DNA from: Owenia fusiformis
Taxonomy: Eukaryota > Annelida > Polychaeta > Sabellida > Oweniidae
Assembly (NCBI GenBank): GCA_903813345.2
Contig: CAIIXF020000008.1
Coordinates: forward strand, 21,064,822 to 21,128,821
Reading direction: 5' to 3'
Length of the DNA stretch: 64,000 nucleotides
How positions within the stretch are numbered: position 1 is the stretch's first letter; every line of letters starts with the position of its first letter. Under the pieces are notes generated by a model, which did no database searches, was not told the DNA's origin, and worked only from the letters and a program-made list of their open reading frames with translations. Made by a program: the position numbers and the translations under genes. Below, in pieces: positions 11,701-22,182 of the stretch.

Positions 11701-14013
11701 AAAATCACCAGATAAATAAATCATTAATTAAAATCGGACCGGCTCGGCTCCTTGATGAGATATTGCATGATTTCGTGAGGATTTTGTCTAAAATTAAAAC
11801 AAATGGCTCCAAGAAAAATGGCGATATTCGAAAACTGGACGAAATGTCGTTAATAACTGGCTGTAAATTCTAAGTTAACGATCCAGAAGATGTGAACTAA
11901 TACATTGATCACTTCATGTGTGTTTTGGAATTTTTGGTGAGGTAATAAGACCAAAACTTTAAAGACCAAAAATTTAAATTGTGATGTGGAAAAATGGCGG
12001 ACATTTGATTTCAATGATTACGACATGACCCGTTATACATGCACGTCATGCAGGAATTTATCCTAGGACGAAGGCCACGATACAGTGGCCTTAGAAGAAG
12101 GTAAAAGTATGAATATTTTTTACATTTCCCTGGCATTTTTGGCCTTAAGCCTTACGAGGATAATTTCCTTTTTACTTTTATGCTTATTGAGTCAAGGCTT
12201 GCTCTATCGACTTATTTTTCCTTCTACAAGACGAATTCCTGTGGTAAAATGAAACCACAGGAAAACGAGTAATTTAAAAGTTGAAACCCTGTCAGTGGAC
12301 AGAAGAACACAAACGTTATGCAAAAAATCATAATAAATCCAAACCTGCCACATTCACCAATCTGCAGTGAGTTTGTAATGTAGATTCCAATTCATAATTT
12401 TTAAATTTAGAGCTAGAGTCCATTTCACTGCTTCATTTCGTCAGTAGAATGGCAAAAATAAGAAATTGGGAGACCATTGTGCAATAATATATGGAAAAGT
12501 ATATTCATAATGTACATGAATGACATTTGTATATCTTGGATTGCTTCTAGTTTGGCTTATAAAGTGTGTGGCCTCTTCTATTTGGATGTTTCTCTGCCAT
12601 GTTATTTTCAATAAGATTAAGGCGAAGCTAAATTAAATAAAAAGTACAAAAAATGACTGCCATATTTTTTTGATAAAGACACATGTTTTTAAAATCTGTT
12701 TACCTTGTATATGAATTGTATATCTTGACAAATGAAACATGTCAAAGTTAACATCACACATAAACGCATTTTTCTAAACTATGAATTGGAGGTGTATAGA
12801 TCCCCAAAGCTAGCATGAAGAGTGCGAAGTGAGGCTAATTTTAGAAAGTTTCAAGGAGTAGTCTTGCAACAGTCACACATTTGCAAGAGTCTAAAATTTC
12901 CACAAATCATCTTACCTTTCCCAGGAACAATGAAGGAGCATTAAAATGTGTTCTTCTTGCATTGTTAGAGTATAATAAAGCTCAAACCATTGTAAATTCT
13001 AAATATTTCATGTCCACCATTTTATTTGCCGGAACTACTTCTAGACTTCCTGATTAATCCTCATACAAGTTTTGTGACTTCACCAAGTGGCATGGATTAT
13101 CACCTGTATATTTTATCTATTACAGTATAATTATCATGATAGATACATGATAGAGGCTTTATGAATGATAAACAATGGATACATGAATGAGAATAACTCT
13201 GGACTAAAAAATAGTTCCAGGAAACAAAATGGTAGACATGAAATATTTAGAATTCACAATGGTTTGAGCTTTATTATACTCTAACAATGCAAGAAGTACA
13301 CATTTTCATGCTCCTTCGTTGTTCCTTGGTAAGGTAAGATTATATCTGGAAATTTTGAATTCTTGCAAATGTGTGACTGTTTCAAGGCTGCTCCTTGAAA
13401 CTTTCAAAAAATAGCCTCACTTCACACTCTTCATGCGAGCTTTGGGGTGCCATGCACCTCCAATTCATAGTTATGAAAAATGCGTTTAAATGTGAGGTTT
13501 TCTTTTATGTGTCTCTTTAGTCAGGAAATGCATTCACATACAAGGAAACAGTATACAAAATCTTCTGACTTTATAAAAAAAAAATATGGCTCCCATGTTT
13601 TTGTAATTTTGATTAACTTAAATGTCACCTTAACATGGCTGAAATTCTTCAAATTACAAGACGGCACAGGCTTATTGCACAAAAAACTAAAAAATCTGAA
13701 ATATACAAATGTCATTCATGTACATTATGAATATACTTTTTCATATATTATTGCACAATGGTCTCCCAATTTCTTATTTTTGCTGCTCTACTGGCGAAAT
13801 GAAGCAGTGAAATGGACTTTAGTGGGCGATAATATGTGAAATTCGAATAACGAGTGATTTCAATCCAAATTTGATGCAACCAAAATGTAAATTGTCCTAA
13901 AATTGCGAAGGAAATCAATCAGACGTATGGTAACTTACATTGAATGGTGGCAAAGATGCCCCTCTCGATCTTTGTAGTTCTCTAATAAGGTCCAAAGCCT
14001 TTTCGCAAAACAT
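8715..14013 (-). CDS. GINS1: GINS complex subunit 1 (PSF1), partial: last exon not found
   Basis: PSF1 is one of four GINS subunits; with MCM2-7 and CDC45, GINS forms the nuclear CMG replicative helicase. Minus-strand coding exons: 13939-14013 (starts [15 protein letters not shown]), 10125-10189 ([19 protein letters not shown]), 9552-9647, 9237-9327 ([18 protein letters not shown]) and 8715-8831 ([20 protein letters not shown], then KTLYIE). All junctions are GT-AG and keep frame, giving 148 codons. The vertebrate protein has about 196 residues, so about 47 C-terminal residues (the B domain) are missing. No matching exon was seen below 8715; it may lie beyond position 1, with the satellites and decayed gene in the last intron, or be lost. 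The strong donor GTAAGT was chosen for exon 2 because it restores the V-N at the junction. Intron 1 holds a 1.4 kb foldback element. Confidence 0.92.
9709..9905 (+). mobile_element. MITE-like element, GGTGGTGACATA family, copy 2 (double head)
   Basis: CAAGGCATTAACGTGCAAAA-TGTCACCACC starts the copy. A second head (AACATGCAAAAAGTCACCACC) lies about 95 bp on, followed by a tail TATAACAATATGTCACA. It looks like one element inserted into, or partially duplicated within, another. It lies in intron 2 of GINS1, opposite to the gene. Confidence 0.65.
10028..10095. repeat. Short interspersed 65-bp repeat, copy 1
   Basis: The copy contains CTTCTTAAAAGAGAGCTTC, then GTTTATAACTAGACTTTGC and GCAGGGTA. 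It shares these blocks with copies at 14741, 17805, 20892 and, in part, 29486. Confidence 0.65.
10371..10540. mobile_element. 170-bp MITE with TGATCTCCCC termini
   Basis: The ends are inverted: TGATCTCCCC at 10371-10380 and GGGGAGATTA at 10531-10540. The core contains two GTGGGTGCAAA words and GTGGGTGCTGCGCCCAC, itself a palindrome. It lies in GINS1 intron 1. No coding capacity. Confidence 0.65.
10969..10988 (+). repeat. Short interstitial telomere-like TTAGGG repeat
   Basis: About three and a half copies of GGTTAG/TTAGGG are followed by related GGTTATTTC words to about 11025. Confidence 0.8.
11199..11527. mobile_element. 329-bp MITE with CCTTAACCCTTTC termini
   Basis: CCTTAACCCTTTCCCGAC at the left and GTCGTGAAAGGGTTAAGG at the right are inverted with one mismatch. 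Internal GGAGCCTAT words repeat near the right end. No ORF of note. Confidence 0.7.
11680..12060 (+). repeat. Degenerate dispersed repeat, related to 18200-18450
   Basis: Shared blocks include GTGTTTTGGAATTTTTGGTG and ATAAGACCAAAA, then ATGTGGAAAAATGGC and ACGACATG, in the same order as in the 18.2 kb copy. Divergence is high, so this is an old repeat. Confidence 0.5.
12415..13821. mobile_element. Large foldback element with about 600-bp inverted arms
   Basis: The outer ends are AGAGTCCATTTCACTGCTTC at 12415 and its inverse (GAAGCAGTGAAATGGAC) near 13801-13817. Inversion continues inward: the ATATATGGAAAAGTATATTC block occurs in both arms, and 12750-13020 is inverted relative to 13210-13490 (GAATTGGAGGTG, CAAAGCTAGCATGAAGAGTG and GCAAGAAG blocks on both sides). 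A short spacer of roughly 180 bp separates the arms. ORFs inside it are artefacts of the arms. It sits in intron 1 of GINS1. The 63.6 kb element has the same outer ends but a much shorter interior. Confidence 0.8.
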
Positions 14014-14033
14014 TTTGTTAAATTTCCCTCCAC

Positions 14034-14050
14034 CACGTGACCTTTGACCT
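14034..14050 (-). promoter_or_regulatory. DR1 nuclear-receptor element overlapping an E-box, upstream of GINS1
   Basis: On the minus strand, AGGTCAAAGGTCA (14050-14038) is an exact DR1 consensus, overlapping CACGTG at 14034-14039. It lies 20-37 bp upstream of the GINS1 start codon. DR1 sites bind HNF4/RXR-type receptors and CACGTG binds bHLH-ZIP factors such as MYC. Function here is inference. Confidence 0.5.
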
Positions 14051-14233
14051 GACACCTAGTGGAAACAGTAAAAACTATAACACAATTTTTGGTTGTGCCA
14101 GACCCGCCTGTCCACAAAACTTCAGCAAACACTGCAATCTCCTACATTCGTTTAGCAGATGACTCCTTACTTATTTAAACACTGTTCTTTATTATGATGC
14201 AGTTTGGGACACTCTGAAATGAGCGTCGTTGTT

Positions 14234-14280
14234 GTTGTGACGAATGACGAGTGAGCGTGACGACTGACGAATGATACGTC
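14234..14280. promoter_or_regulatory. Cluster of TGACGA half-sites in the GINS1 upstream region
   Basis: The words TGACGAATGACGA, GTGACGACTGACGAATGA and TACGTC lie within 45 bp, giving repeated CRE/AP-1-like half-sites. It may equally be a small tandem repeat. Confidence 0.35.
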
Positions 14281-14395
14281 CTAGCGATAATTAATAAGAA
14301 CTTGACATAGCCTGACCTGAGACTTAGTCTCAGACATAACCAATTCCAAGATATAATCATCCCACTTCTTTACCCCAAGTCACACTAACACAAGA

Positions 14396-14432
14396 GCCCC
14401 CCCCCCTTAACACACACACACACACACTCAAG
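14396..14432. repeat. Poly-C plus (AC)n microsatellite
   Basis: A run of Cs is followed by about nine AC units. Confidence 0.9.
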
Positions 14433-14740
14433 AGACCACAGTTAGAAATTCTTTAGAGACCAAATTTGAGTCAGATATCATGTAACCTCTACTATTTTGA
14501 CACTGACTAATTGTGGCACCTTTCGTTAATCATTTAAGAAAGAGCTAACTTTTTCATTTCTACGTGGTAACCTTCAAAATCAAAATCTTATCTTAAAATA
14601 AAATCAGAACTGTTCGAAAATTGCATAAATGCAATGATGAGACAAAACATACTGTCAAAGTAACATTTCCTCAGTTATCAACTTGTTTAATTCTTGATAA
14701 TCTTTGTCATCCATTAAGATTCTAAGCACGTGTGTTTGGG

Positions 14741-14805
14741 TACCATGCGCGCAGAGTGTAGTATACACTACATGTACGAAGACGAAGCTCTCTTAAGAAG
14801 CGAAT
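14741..14805. repeat. Short interspersed 65-bp repeat, copy 2
   Basis: TACCATGCGCGCAGAGTGTA leads to ACGAAGACGAAGCTCTCTTA and AGAAGCGAA, matching the copy at 20892 in the same orientation. Confidence 0.65.
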
Positions 14806-15138
14806 TATTTTTTTCATTATTCTCTTATTTATAATCAGAGTTGGTGAAAATAAATAAATTCCAGGTGCCGATTTGATATACAGTCTGATATCTTGATTGA
14901 GATAGTGTAACCATAAAGTTGTTATCACAGAGAGGTTTGGGTCAGTTCAGGTCTGTGTTTAGTTCCATTGTGGTTTGGAAACTTGGTTGTTCCAGGGTGG
15001 TAGCTATGTATTCACCCTAATTTGACTAATTGGTTGTGATGATAAAAAATACTACAAAATGCGTGGTCGTTTGTTTACATGGGTAAGTAATCGACGTCCC
15101 GCCCCCTCGTATAAGATCATCATATTTTGATTGTTATC

Positions 15139-15147
15139 GCGCATGCG
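15139..15147. promoter_or_regulatory. NRF1-like site GCGCATGCG
   Basis: This is a near-perfect match to the palindromic NRF1 motif in otherwise AT-rich DNA, about 1.1 kb from the GINS1 start and 217 bp before a candidate divergent first exon. Confidence 0.4.
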
Positions 15148-15355
15148 TAGCTAATGGTATTAAAGGTATTGTCAACATCACCCTAAGATAATCTGCTAAT
15201 TGATTTGGCCCAACCCGACAACAGAGAATCTGAACTTGTTCAAGTCTTAATCGATAAGCGCTTCGAAGTTCAATTTCTTTCCGTTATTTCTACCTCCAAC
15301 GCTGACAGTCTAATTTTTGAAGACCGACCAAAATTGAAGCGCAAAAACAAAAAAA

Positions 15356-15389
15356 ATGGACCTGAGCTTACCCAAGCCAAAAACAGGTG
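15356..15389 (+). CDS. Candidate first coding exon of an unidentified plus-strand gene
   Basis: ATG in the context AAAAAAATGG opens MDLSLPKPKTG and is followed at once by a strong donor (GTAAGT). The upstream NRF1-like site supports a promoter. No downstream exon was recognised before OSR, so the gene, if real, is unidentified. An alternative reading is chance. Confidence 0.2.
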
Positions 15390-15650
15390 GTAAGTTATAT
15401 CCACAAATGATTTATAGTCTTTATAATAAAATTTTATGAAATGTCTTGAAAAAAATTTAGAATTTTTTCGATAAAGTTTGATACTTATATTTTCTTATGT
15501 TATTCTTGAACTTGAAATTAAAAAGCAATTAATGAGGGTTTGAGATTTTTGTTGCTATTTTTGCATGTTTCCAATATAAAATTGTATTGTTTGATAAAAT
15601 TTGCAATAGAAAATGCATATCAGTGTGAGGATTAGAAAAAACTGTTTTTA

Positions 15651-15774
15651 TGGCACTACCACAAGTGGTGACATTTTTATGGTCTCCAACTTTTTCTTCT
15701 TCGGTGGTTGGTTTTCGGCGGATTGTATTTGGTGTCTGTAACAAATGGCAGGTCGTGACATTTTGCATGTTAAT
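15651..15774 (-). mobile_element. MITE-like element, GGTGGTGACATA family, copy 3
   Basis: On the minus strand the copy reads ATTAACATGCAAAATGTCAC through CATTTGTTACAGACACC to TTGGAGACCATAAAAATGTC, ending with CACCACTTGTGG. Complete but diverged. Confidence 0.75.
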
Positions 15775-17804
15775 ACTTTTCAAGCGAGCTGGTTGTTCAG
15801 TATTCCATAAGTTAGTCTCGGATCTTCTACTTTCTGAAATAGATATTCATTGCTCGCTTCACTCCATCAAATTTTCCCTTACGCGGGAACACTCGATAAA
15901 ATTGTCACATGTAAAAACATCATTGCGTTCCAGCTGCAATATAATGGGCAAAAGTTGTAAAAACTGTTCGGTGTATAAGTTTTTGTCAAAATAGAACAGA
16001 AAAATTAAAAAACTATTCCTATTTATAATTTTAACAAACAAACCTAGGAACATAATTTGAATGATAATATGGTCAGTTTTATTATCTCATTCAATTAACA
16101 GTGTGCCAACTTCTGCTACTCTTCAGAGCAATTATTGCTCCCTACACGTGTCAAATCATCAAAAATCTAATCCAAACTCGGGAGAAATTCAACCATACCT
16201 CGTTATCGAATGATACTGGTATCTTCTTCATAATGGATTTATTCTCACCGGGCCTATCATGATCAACTATTCCTGTGATCTTGGCTCAAGTGTACAAACT
16301 TTCTAATGAGAGTGGGTAATAGGTCACCCGCGCGTAACCCTAATGTTAGAAACTAACGACTAATTGCAAATGATGCACCGTCTTTGGATCCATTTCAGCC
16401 TAATTTTGTTTTTGAATTTACTCAAGTGCGTTCCAAAATTCCCTGAAGGGTCTACGAGAAATGTAAACCTTGATAAAGTGAGCGTTTTAACAGATGGGTG
16501 ACTAACTGATGCCGCGTTACGCAAACTGTATCAAAGTTAGTTTAAATAATTAAACCTGAACATGTAGACCAATTAACAGTTTGGTAATGTTCCGTTTATT
16601 TAACAGGTTCCTCTGATTTTCCTATTAAAATTGAAACTCGAGCTATAAATTGAGACTGGTCGCATGCAGTCGTGTGTTTGTGGTCCATTCTTGAACTTCT
16701 GGAATTCCTTTGATTTTTCTGGAGAAAATCCAAGACAATAAAACTCAGATTACACAAGCATCGTGGTTTTGCAACCAAGTTGTTACCTAAAATCATGAAA
16801 GAAATTTTCTTATTTATACATTATAGTCTACTGTTATAATTGGGTGACTTCGTAGACTCTCAAACTTAATCATTTTTAGAGTATAGCTGGTGTCTTTAAA
16901 CGAAGCAAAAATCAGTTTATACTCTTCAACAATCAGCAATTCGAATCGACCATTTGAACCATGGACATGAAATTTAAAAATTATTTGGCTAATTTAATTC
17001 CCCTTTATCCCTTTCATCTCACAACGAAAGTGGTTAGTTTTAACCCACATGAAAGTGGAAGTCGGTTGTAGGAACATGGTTTCTACATAATTCATTCTAT
17101 AACAATCAGTCATTGCGATTGTCAAATGAAAGAATTCGCAATGTAGAAACAAGACAGAAACATGGTAGTGCCTCTTTTGTACAACGTACCTCGTACACAG
17201 GGCAGTCTTTAAGAGCTCTTTCGGTCCCTTTGATGCTGTTTATTTACCTTCTATGATAGGTATATCATTACAATGTTGTGGATTGCTGGGCTATCAATAT
17301 TGTCATTGTTGACTTTATCATCATCAAAAAGATATAACAAGTTTAATAGTTGTATGCGCGTAGGATTATGATTATCATAAACATGTATAGGTGGTTACTA
17401 TATCTTAACACATGTACGCTTTTACAATTAATTATGACATGTGTTTATGAGTCGGTAAATTCTGGGAGCCTTTGATCGTTATCTAACCCCGCAACTGTAA
17501 GTTCCGCTATACATGTAGTTGATAGATAACATGATGCAACTAGCGTATACAAGATTTGAACAAGTGGAGCTCCATTCATAAATTTTACTTATCATTTGGA
17601 GTAATTTTAATATGTTATATACTCTAAAGTTCACAGCATTGACTAATCCTTAGATCATCGCATTTAGATATTTCCCGAGAAAGTTAAAAAAAGTTAGAAA
17701 AAATTATTTGTCGAATTGATTTGCGTCAATTTTAATGTTGAAAATGTTAGACAGCAGCCCAATAGTTTGTTGATAGTCTTGGGACATTAACATTTGCATT
17801 CTTT

Positions 17805-17870
17805 CGACTTCGCTTCTTAAAAGAGAGCTTCGTCTTCAGTTTATAACTTGACTTTGCGCGCAGGGTACCT
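17805..17870. repeat. Short interspersed 65-bp repeat, copy 3 (inverted)
   Basis: GACTTCGCTTCTTAAAAGAG, then AGCTTCGTCTTCAGTTTATA and GCGCGCAGGGTA; inverted relative to the copies at 14741 and 20892. Confidence 0.7.
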
Positions 17871-18199
17871 TATATAATTAGGGTACCTAACGGAACATGA
17901 TAGTTCACATTTGAGTTCCCCGTCTGCCGTTTTAAAAAATCGTTTTGCAAAAATGTGTACTTATGGAAGTTAGAAACTATTGAATTATAATGTATTTATT
18001 GTATTGTTATCTGTGTGGATAACCAAAAAACTACTGTTCTGGGAGTACTTATTATGCGGTTGGTTCAAATTATTGTCATAAATTGAGAATGCATTAAAAT
18101 CTCCATAAAATCTGCACCACAACAGCTCATGAATTAAAAACCCAAATCGAAATTCCATTTTACAATCATAAAATATTGTTTGTTAATTTTACGACTGTA

Positions 18200-18450
18200 T
18201 CTTTTCAACAAGGTGGATTGGCTCCCAGTATCGAAACTCAATATTTTTCAACAATGAAAACATCGTTATTTTCTGAAATTAAAACCGACTATAAATTCAA
18301 AATAAACAGGACAAAAGATTTGAACCAAATTATCTCGATCGTTTCTTGTGAATTTTGGAATTTTTCGTCAGGAAATAAGACCAAAATTCACGATGTTCAA
18401 ATGTTGAAGTGGACAAAATGGTATCACGACATGCCCATATATGGGACAGA
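18200..18450 (+). repeat. Degenerate dispersed repeat, related to 11680-12060
   Basis: GTGAATTTTGGAATTTTTCG, ATAAGACCAAAAT, AAGTGGACAAAATGG and CACGACATG follow the same order as in the 11.9 kb copy. Confidence 0.5.
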
Positions 18451-18919
18451 ATATCGATGTTGCACCCTGGAGCCAATCCTCCTCCTTGTTTTTTCATATA
18501 AAATATAGGTAAAGATCACGTTGAGGAACTGCCCGTGACAAGTTGCTTATTGTAAATTTTCTTGAATTGGAAGATTTAGAATAACAATTTTAAGAGGAAA
18601 TGAAGATATAAGAATTATCCCTGGTTAACCAATTCAAATAGATGAAATCCTCTCCAAATAAAAAAGTCAGTTCATTATTTTCTGTCATGAATATATTTGT
18701 TGTTTGAAATCCTTTTTCCAGTAGCTCTACATTGTGTTGTGTGTGTTTTGGATACTTTATTTCCGCCAAAGGATTTTCTTTTTCCAGATAATTTTATAAC
18801 TGACTCTAGCTGGGCATTTCAATCTTTGTAAATTAAACTTGACGGCGAATTTCTATAAATATAATCGTTAATGCGCTTAAAGATGAAAAAATGTTGCGGA
18901 AACCGAACATCAAGAACTA

Positions 18920-18982
18920 GGGCCCGGGAATGATATAACATAGGAAACATGATTTACAAACATTTTATTATTGCATTCCCGG
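18920..18982. repeat. Small inverted repeat with GGGCCCGGGAATG ends
   Basis: GCCCGGGAATGATATAA and TTATTGCATTCCCGGGC face each other across about 30 bp. Either a MITE remnant or a hairpin. Confidence 0.5.
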
Positions 18983-20446
18983 GCTTCGGATCAAAAGACA
19001 TCATGTTTCACATGATACAACTACAGCCATAAAAAAATACAGAAAAAATGTTTTACCAAAATTACTACTATTTATTATACACGTTATGTTTGTAAAATTA
19101 ATTAATTTTTGGTGAATAAGAGAAAACTTTTAAATAAGAAAAAAATGTTTCAAGGAAACCAGATCAAAGTATGAGATACGATTTAAAATTAATTATTTTT
19201 GGGAATAAGAGAAAAAAACTTTGAAATAAGAGAGATATATTTGAAGGAAACCAGGTTAAAGTATAAAATAAGACCTGGAATAGGTAGGCCCAATATGCAA
19301 TGGACCATGAAAGTTTTAAAATGTTTAGAAAGCATATCCAGATTAAGAGGGATGGTGAGTCAAAAACTCCCAGTCTATAAATTGTTTAACTTCCAGAGTC
19401 TGAGACTCCAAATATTGTCAAAGATGTATCATCGGAGTCATTTTTATGTAAATATGACGCAAGTTATTAATCCACCCATCCTTCCCAGTCAGCAGTCTCC
19501 AAGACTGGGGCGGGGGTGTAATTCGGATCTTGTACATAATTCAGGGCGACGCTTGCTTCAGTCTCCTAGGATTCAACTCATAAAATACCTGCCATTCTTC
19601 CTTAGTACAGTCTCTTCCTAGCACGCCTCATCTCGAGTGGCCGGTAGTTCCTAAGTCTATATACTTTAAGGCAATGAGTATCCTTTGGACGTCCTTTTCA
19701 TTCGAACCTCAAATAAGTTTAAGGAAAAACTAAACAAATTCGGCGCCACTAATTTCTTAATGAAACCCAATATGCCTAGCCAGAACATGGAAACTGAATT
19801 TGCATAAAATATTGTTTTGTTAAGCTGCGAATCTTACGGGCCTTACGTAAATTACGTCACGGCGCGGCTCCGTAAGAGGTGGACACTGGTAGTCTCAAAC
19901 TCTATGTAGGGAGGGATTAGGATCCACTTGTCGTCGCCGGCATTTTTGTAACAATATGTAATTGCATGAAGAGCTCTTACAACAGGTGAAGTTAGGGATT
20001 TTCGGAAGTAATCGCCCCAATTGTGATCGACACTGTATCGTTATGATATTGATTGTTCACTAGATTGTAACGAAACAATAGTCCAAACTACTGTTATTCC
20101 CAATTCAAGATTATCATAATCTGCTTCTTCTCATCGAACCTTACATTGCATCACCCGGCAACCACTAAACATTCAGTTCGTTCAATATCCCATCAAAAGC
20201 AAGTAAACGACGATGGACCCTCATTGGAATTATCATCCTCGTTCTAAAAATATCATATCATTCATCTCAGTTTCAGAAAGTTTCCTAATGTTTACTAATT
20301 TCTGGATATTTGTTTTGCCGAAATAAACATCCAAATCAACTAAAAATACAAATGTATTGGGTTCTAAACGTTCTTATTCTTTGCCCATACAGTGAGTGGG
20401 GAAGGAGTGGTCCATTTGGTTTTCCGATCTGTATTTGCATCTTGGA

Positions 20447-20476
20447 TTGTTTGTTTGTTTATTTGTTTGTTTCATT
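20447..20476. repeat. (GTTT)n microsatellite
   Basis: About seven TTTG units, one altered to ATTTG. Confidence 0.8.
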
Positions 20477-20891
20477 TAAACGAGGTCAAATCTCCCTGTT
20501 TTCAAGTGTTGCTTCTTGTGCTTTTCTCTCGGTCTCTATCGTGAGAAATAATAGATGATTACAAGTAATTATTTGTTAATTTGTTTAATTGTTTTGGCAC
20601 TTACCGGAACCGTATTTGCTACCCATTATTCTCCATTAGATTTGTTGAATTGCGTTTATTTACATGAGGTGGGAATACAATTAAAGAAATCAATTAAAGA
20701 ATCGTCGTAAACAATGGCAGTTTACTTAACTTCTAATCGCTTTATTTTCAAACCGAAATTGTAGTTTGAAAATTCAATTTATTGAGAAGCCATAAGTAGC
20801 AACATCAGAAAACTACATTATAAACCTAGAAATCTCTTTAAATCTAAACACAAAGTGACACATTGGTTTTTTTAATGGTTTCATTCAATCT

Positions 20892-20963
20892 TACCCTGCG
20901 CGCAGAGTCTAGTTATAAACTACGACTACGAAGACGAAGCCCTCTTTTGAGAAGCGAAGTCTG
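20892..20963. repeat. Short interspersed 65-bp repeat, copy 4
   Basis: TACCCTGCGCGCAGAGTCTA leads to GTTATAAACTACGACTACGA and GAAGCCCTCTTTTGAGAAGC; the fullest copy in the window. Confidence 0.75.
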
Positions 20964-22103
20964 ACTTTCTGAGACATGAGAAGTGTACAATAACACAAAT
21001 TGTAAAATGTAGTAAAAATGCACCCACATGGATTTAGAAAAGACACACCTTTTCACGATAATCTTTGGGTCCAGCGACAGCTGGTACTTTATTAAAATAG
21101 TGAGCAATAATATGTATGTACTTTAAATTAGCATCAACTGCACTATTAATATTATGTGAATCATCTCTTGTAAATATTACTTTACTATTTTTAAAATACA
21201 CTTTTTTCACTTAGCAACCTTGGAAGCTTGGAACTCTCCATAAAACCTTAGAATTGCTTTTTTATGTTCATATCTATGATTAGACATCATGATTCATGAT
21301 CTAGGCATATATTGACAATTTTAATTTTAGGCCGTTACTCATACTCTCATACTTAAAGTGTCTGTTCAGGTCTTTATACTTTGATGCGACACTCCAAGAT
21401 GAGTTCATATGTTATGCCGCTAACTGGCCAAACTACAAGCGATTCATACATGCTTTCAGATTTCAACCATTTGAAGTTAAAGTTGTAAACTCTTTGTTTT
21501 CCCACTCATTGTTGGTAACAGTCTCCTTATATTTTCAAGAGGGTATAAACTGCTCAAGAACCTCTCAGTGCTGGGTACTAGGTTATTTGAAATATAGATT
21601 TTTCGCTACCGTGTGTACTCTGTCGCCAAATATCTTGTTTCAGCCATTGGAGCAAAGCCGGTTGTGTGTTTACAAAGTTGTAATGCCAGTAGCATTAGAG
21701 GATTTGGCTTTAGAAGTCAACTATGAATTCTTTGCGAAAGTACCTGAAACCCCGGACAACGCAGGAATCATAAGTGGGTGACTGTGCCATTGCGCTTTAG
21801 CAGGAAATCCAATTATAACACTATAAGACAATGATAACACGATATTAAATACAATGAGCTCTATTAGTTGACGTGTCCCAGAGATAAATGTGCTGAAAGT
21901 TACGCTGCACACTTTTGTGAAAAATGATTGACATGATGGTAATCTCTGAACGAAAACCTTCCAAATTATTTGCCGAAAAACATAATTCCCATTTATTTGC
22001 ACAACCTATGGTTTTTATTTTTTAAGTGTTATCACGAAATCTTTGATGCTAACAGAATTATGCAGATATGGCTATTTGTTTGTTGATCGATCCATTAATT
22101 ATA

Positions 22104-22182
22104 TGTTTACCTGGGCAGGTAACTTATCTAATTAGACTGATACGATGAGCAAAAGGTGTCAAGATCCGACTGTGACACACCT
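22104..22182. promoter_or_regulatory. Candidate OSR upstream regulatory cluster
   Basis: Within 80 bp lie TGTTTAC (forkhead-like), a perfect palindrome TTACCTGGGCAGGTAA made of two facing CAGGTA zinc-finger/E-box-like sites (22107-22122), TTATCT (GATA) directly followed by TAATTAG (homeodomain), and facing T-box-like sites AGGTGTCA (22154-22161) and TGTGACACACCT (22171-22182). The cluster is 2.1 kb upstream of the OSR initiator. Density and symmetry are unusual for this AT-rich background. Enhancer function is inference. Confidence 0.35.

Noticed and set aside
13480-13839. 119-codon ORF near GINS1 exon 1
   Set aside because: It lies in the right arm of the foldback element and shares sequence with ORFs at 63731-63943 in the sibling element.
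21494-21781. 95-codon plus-strand ORF upstream of OSR
   Set aside because: No recognisable domain, no clear splice context and no partner exons; not distinguishable from chance.
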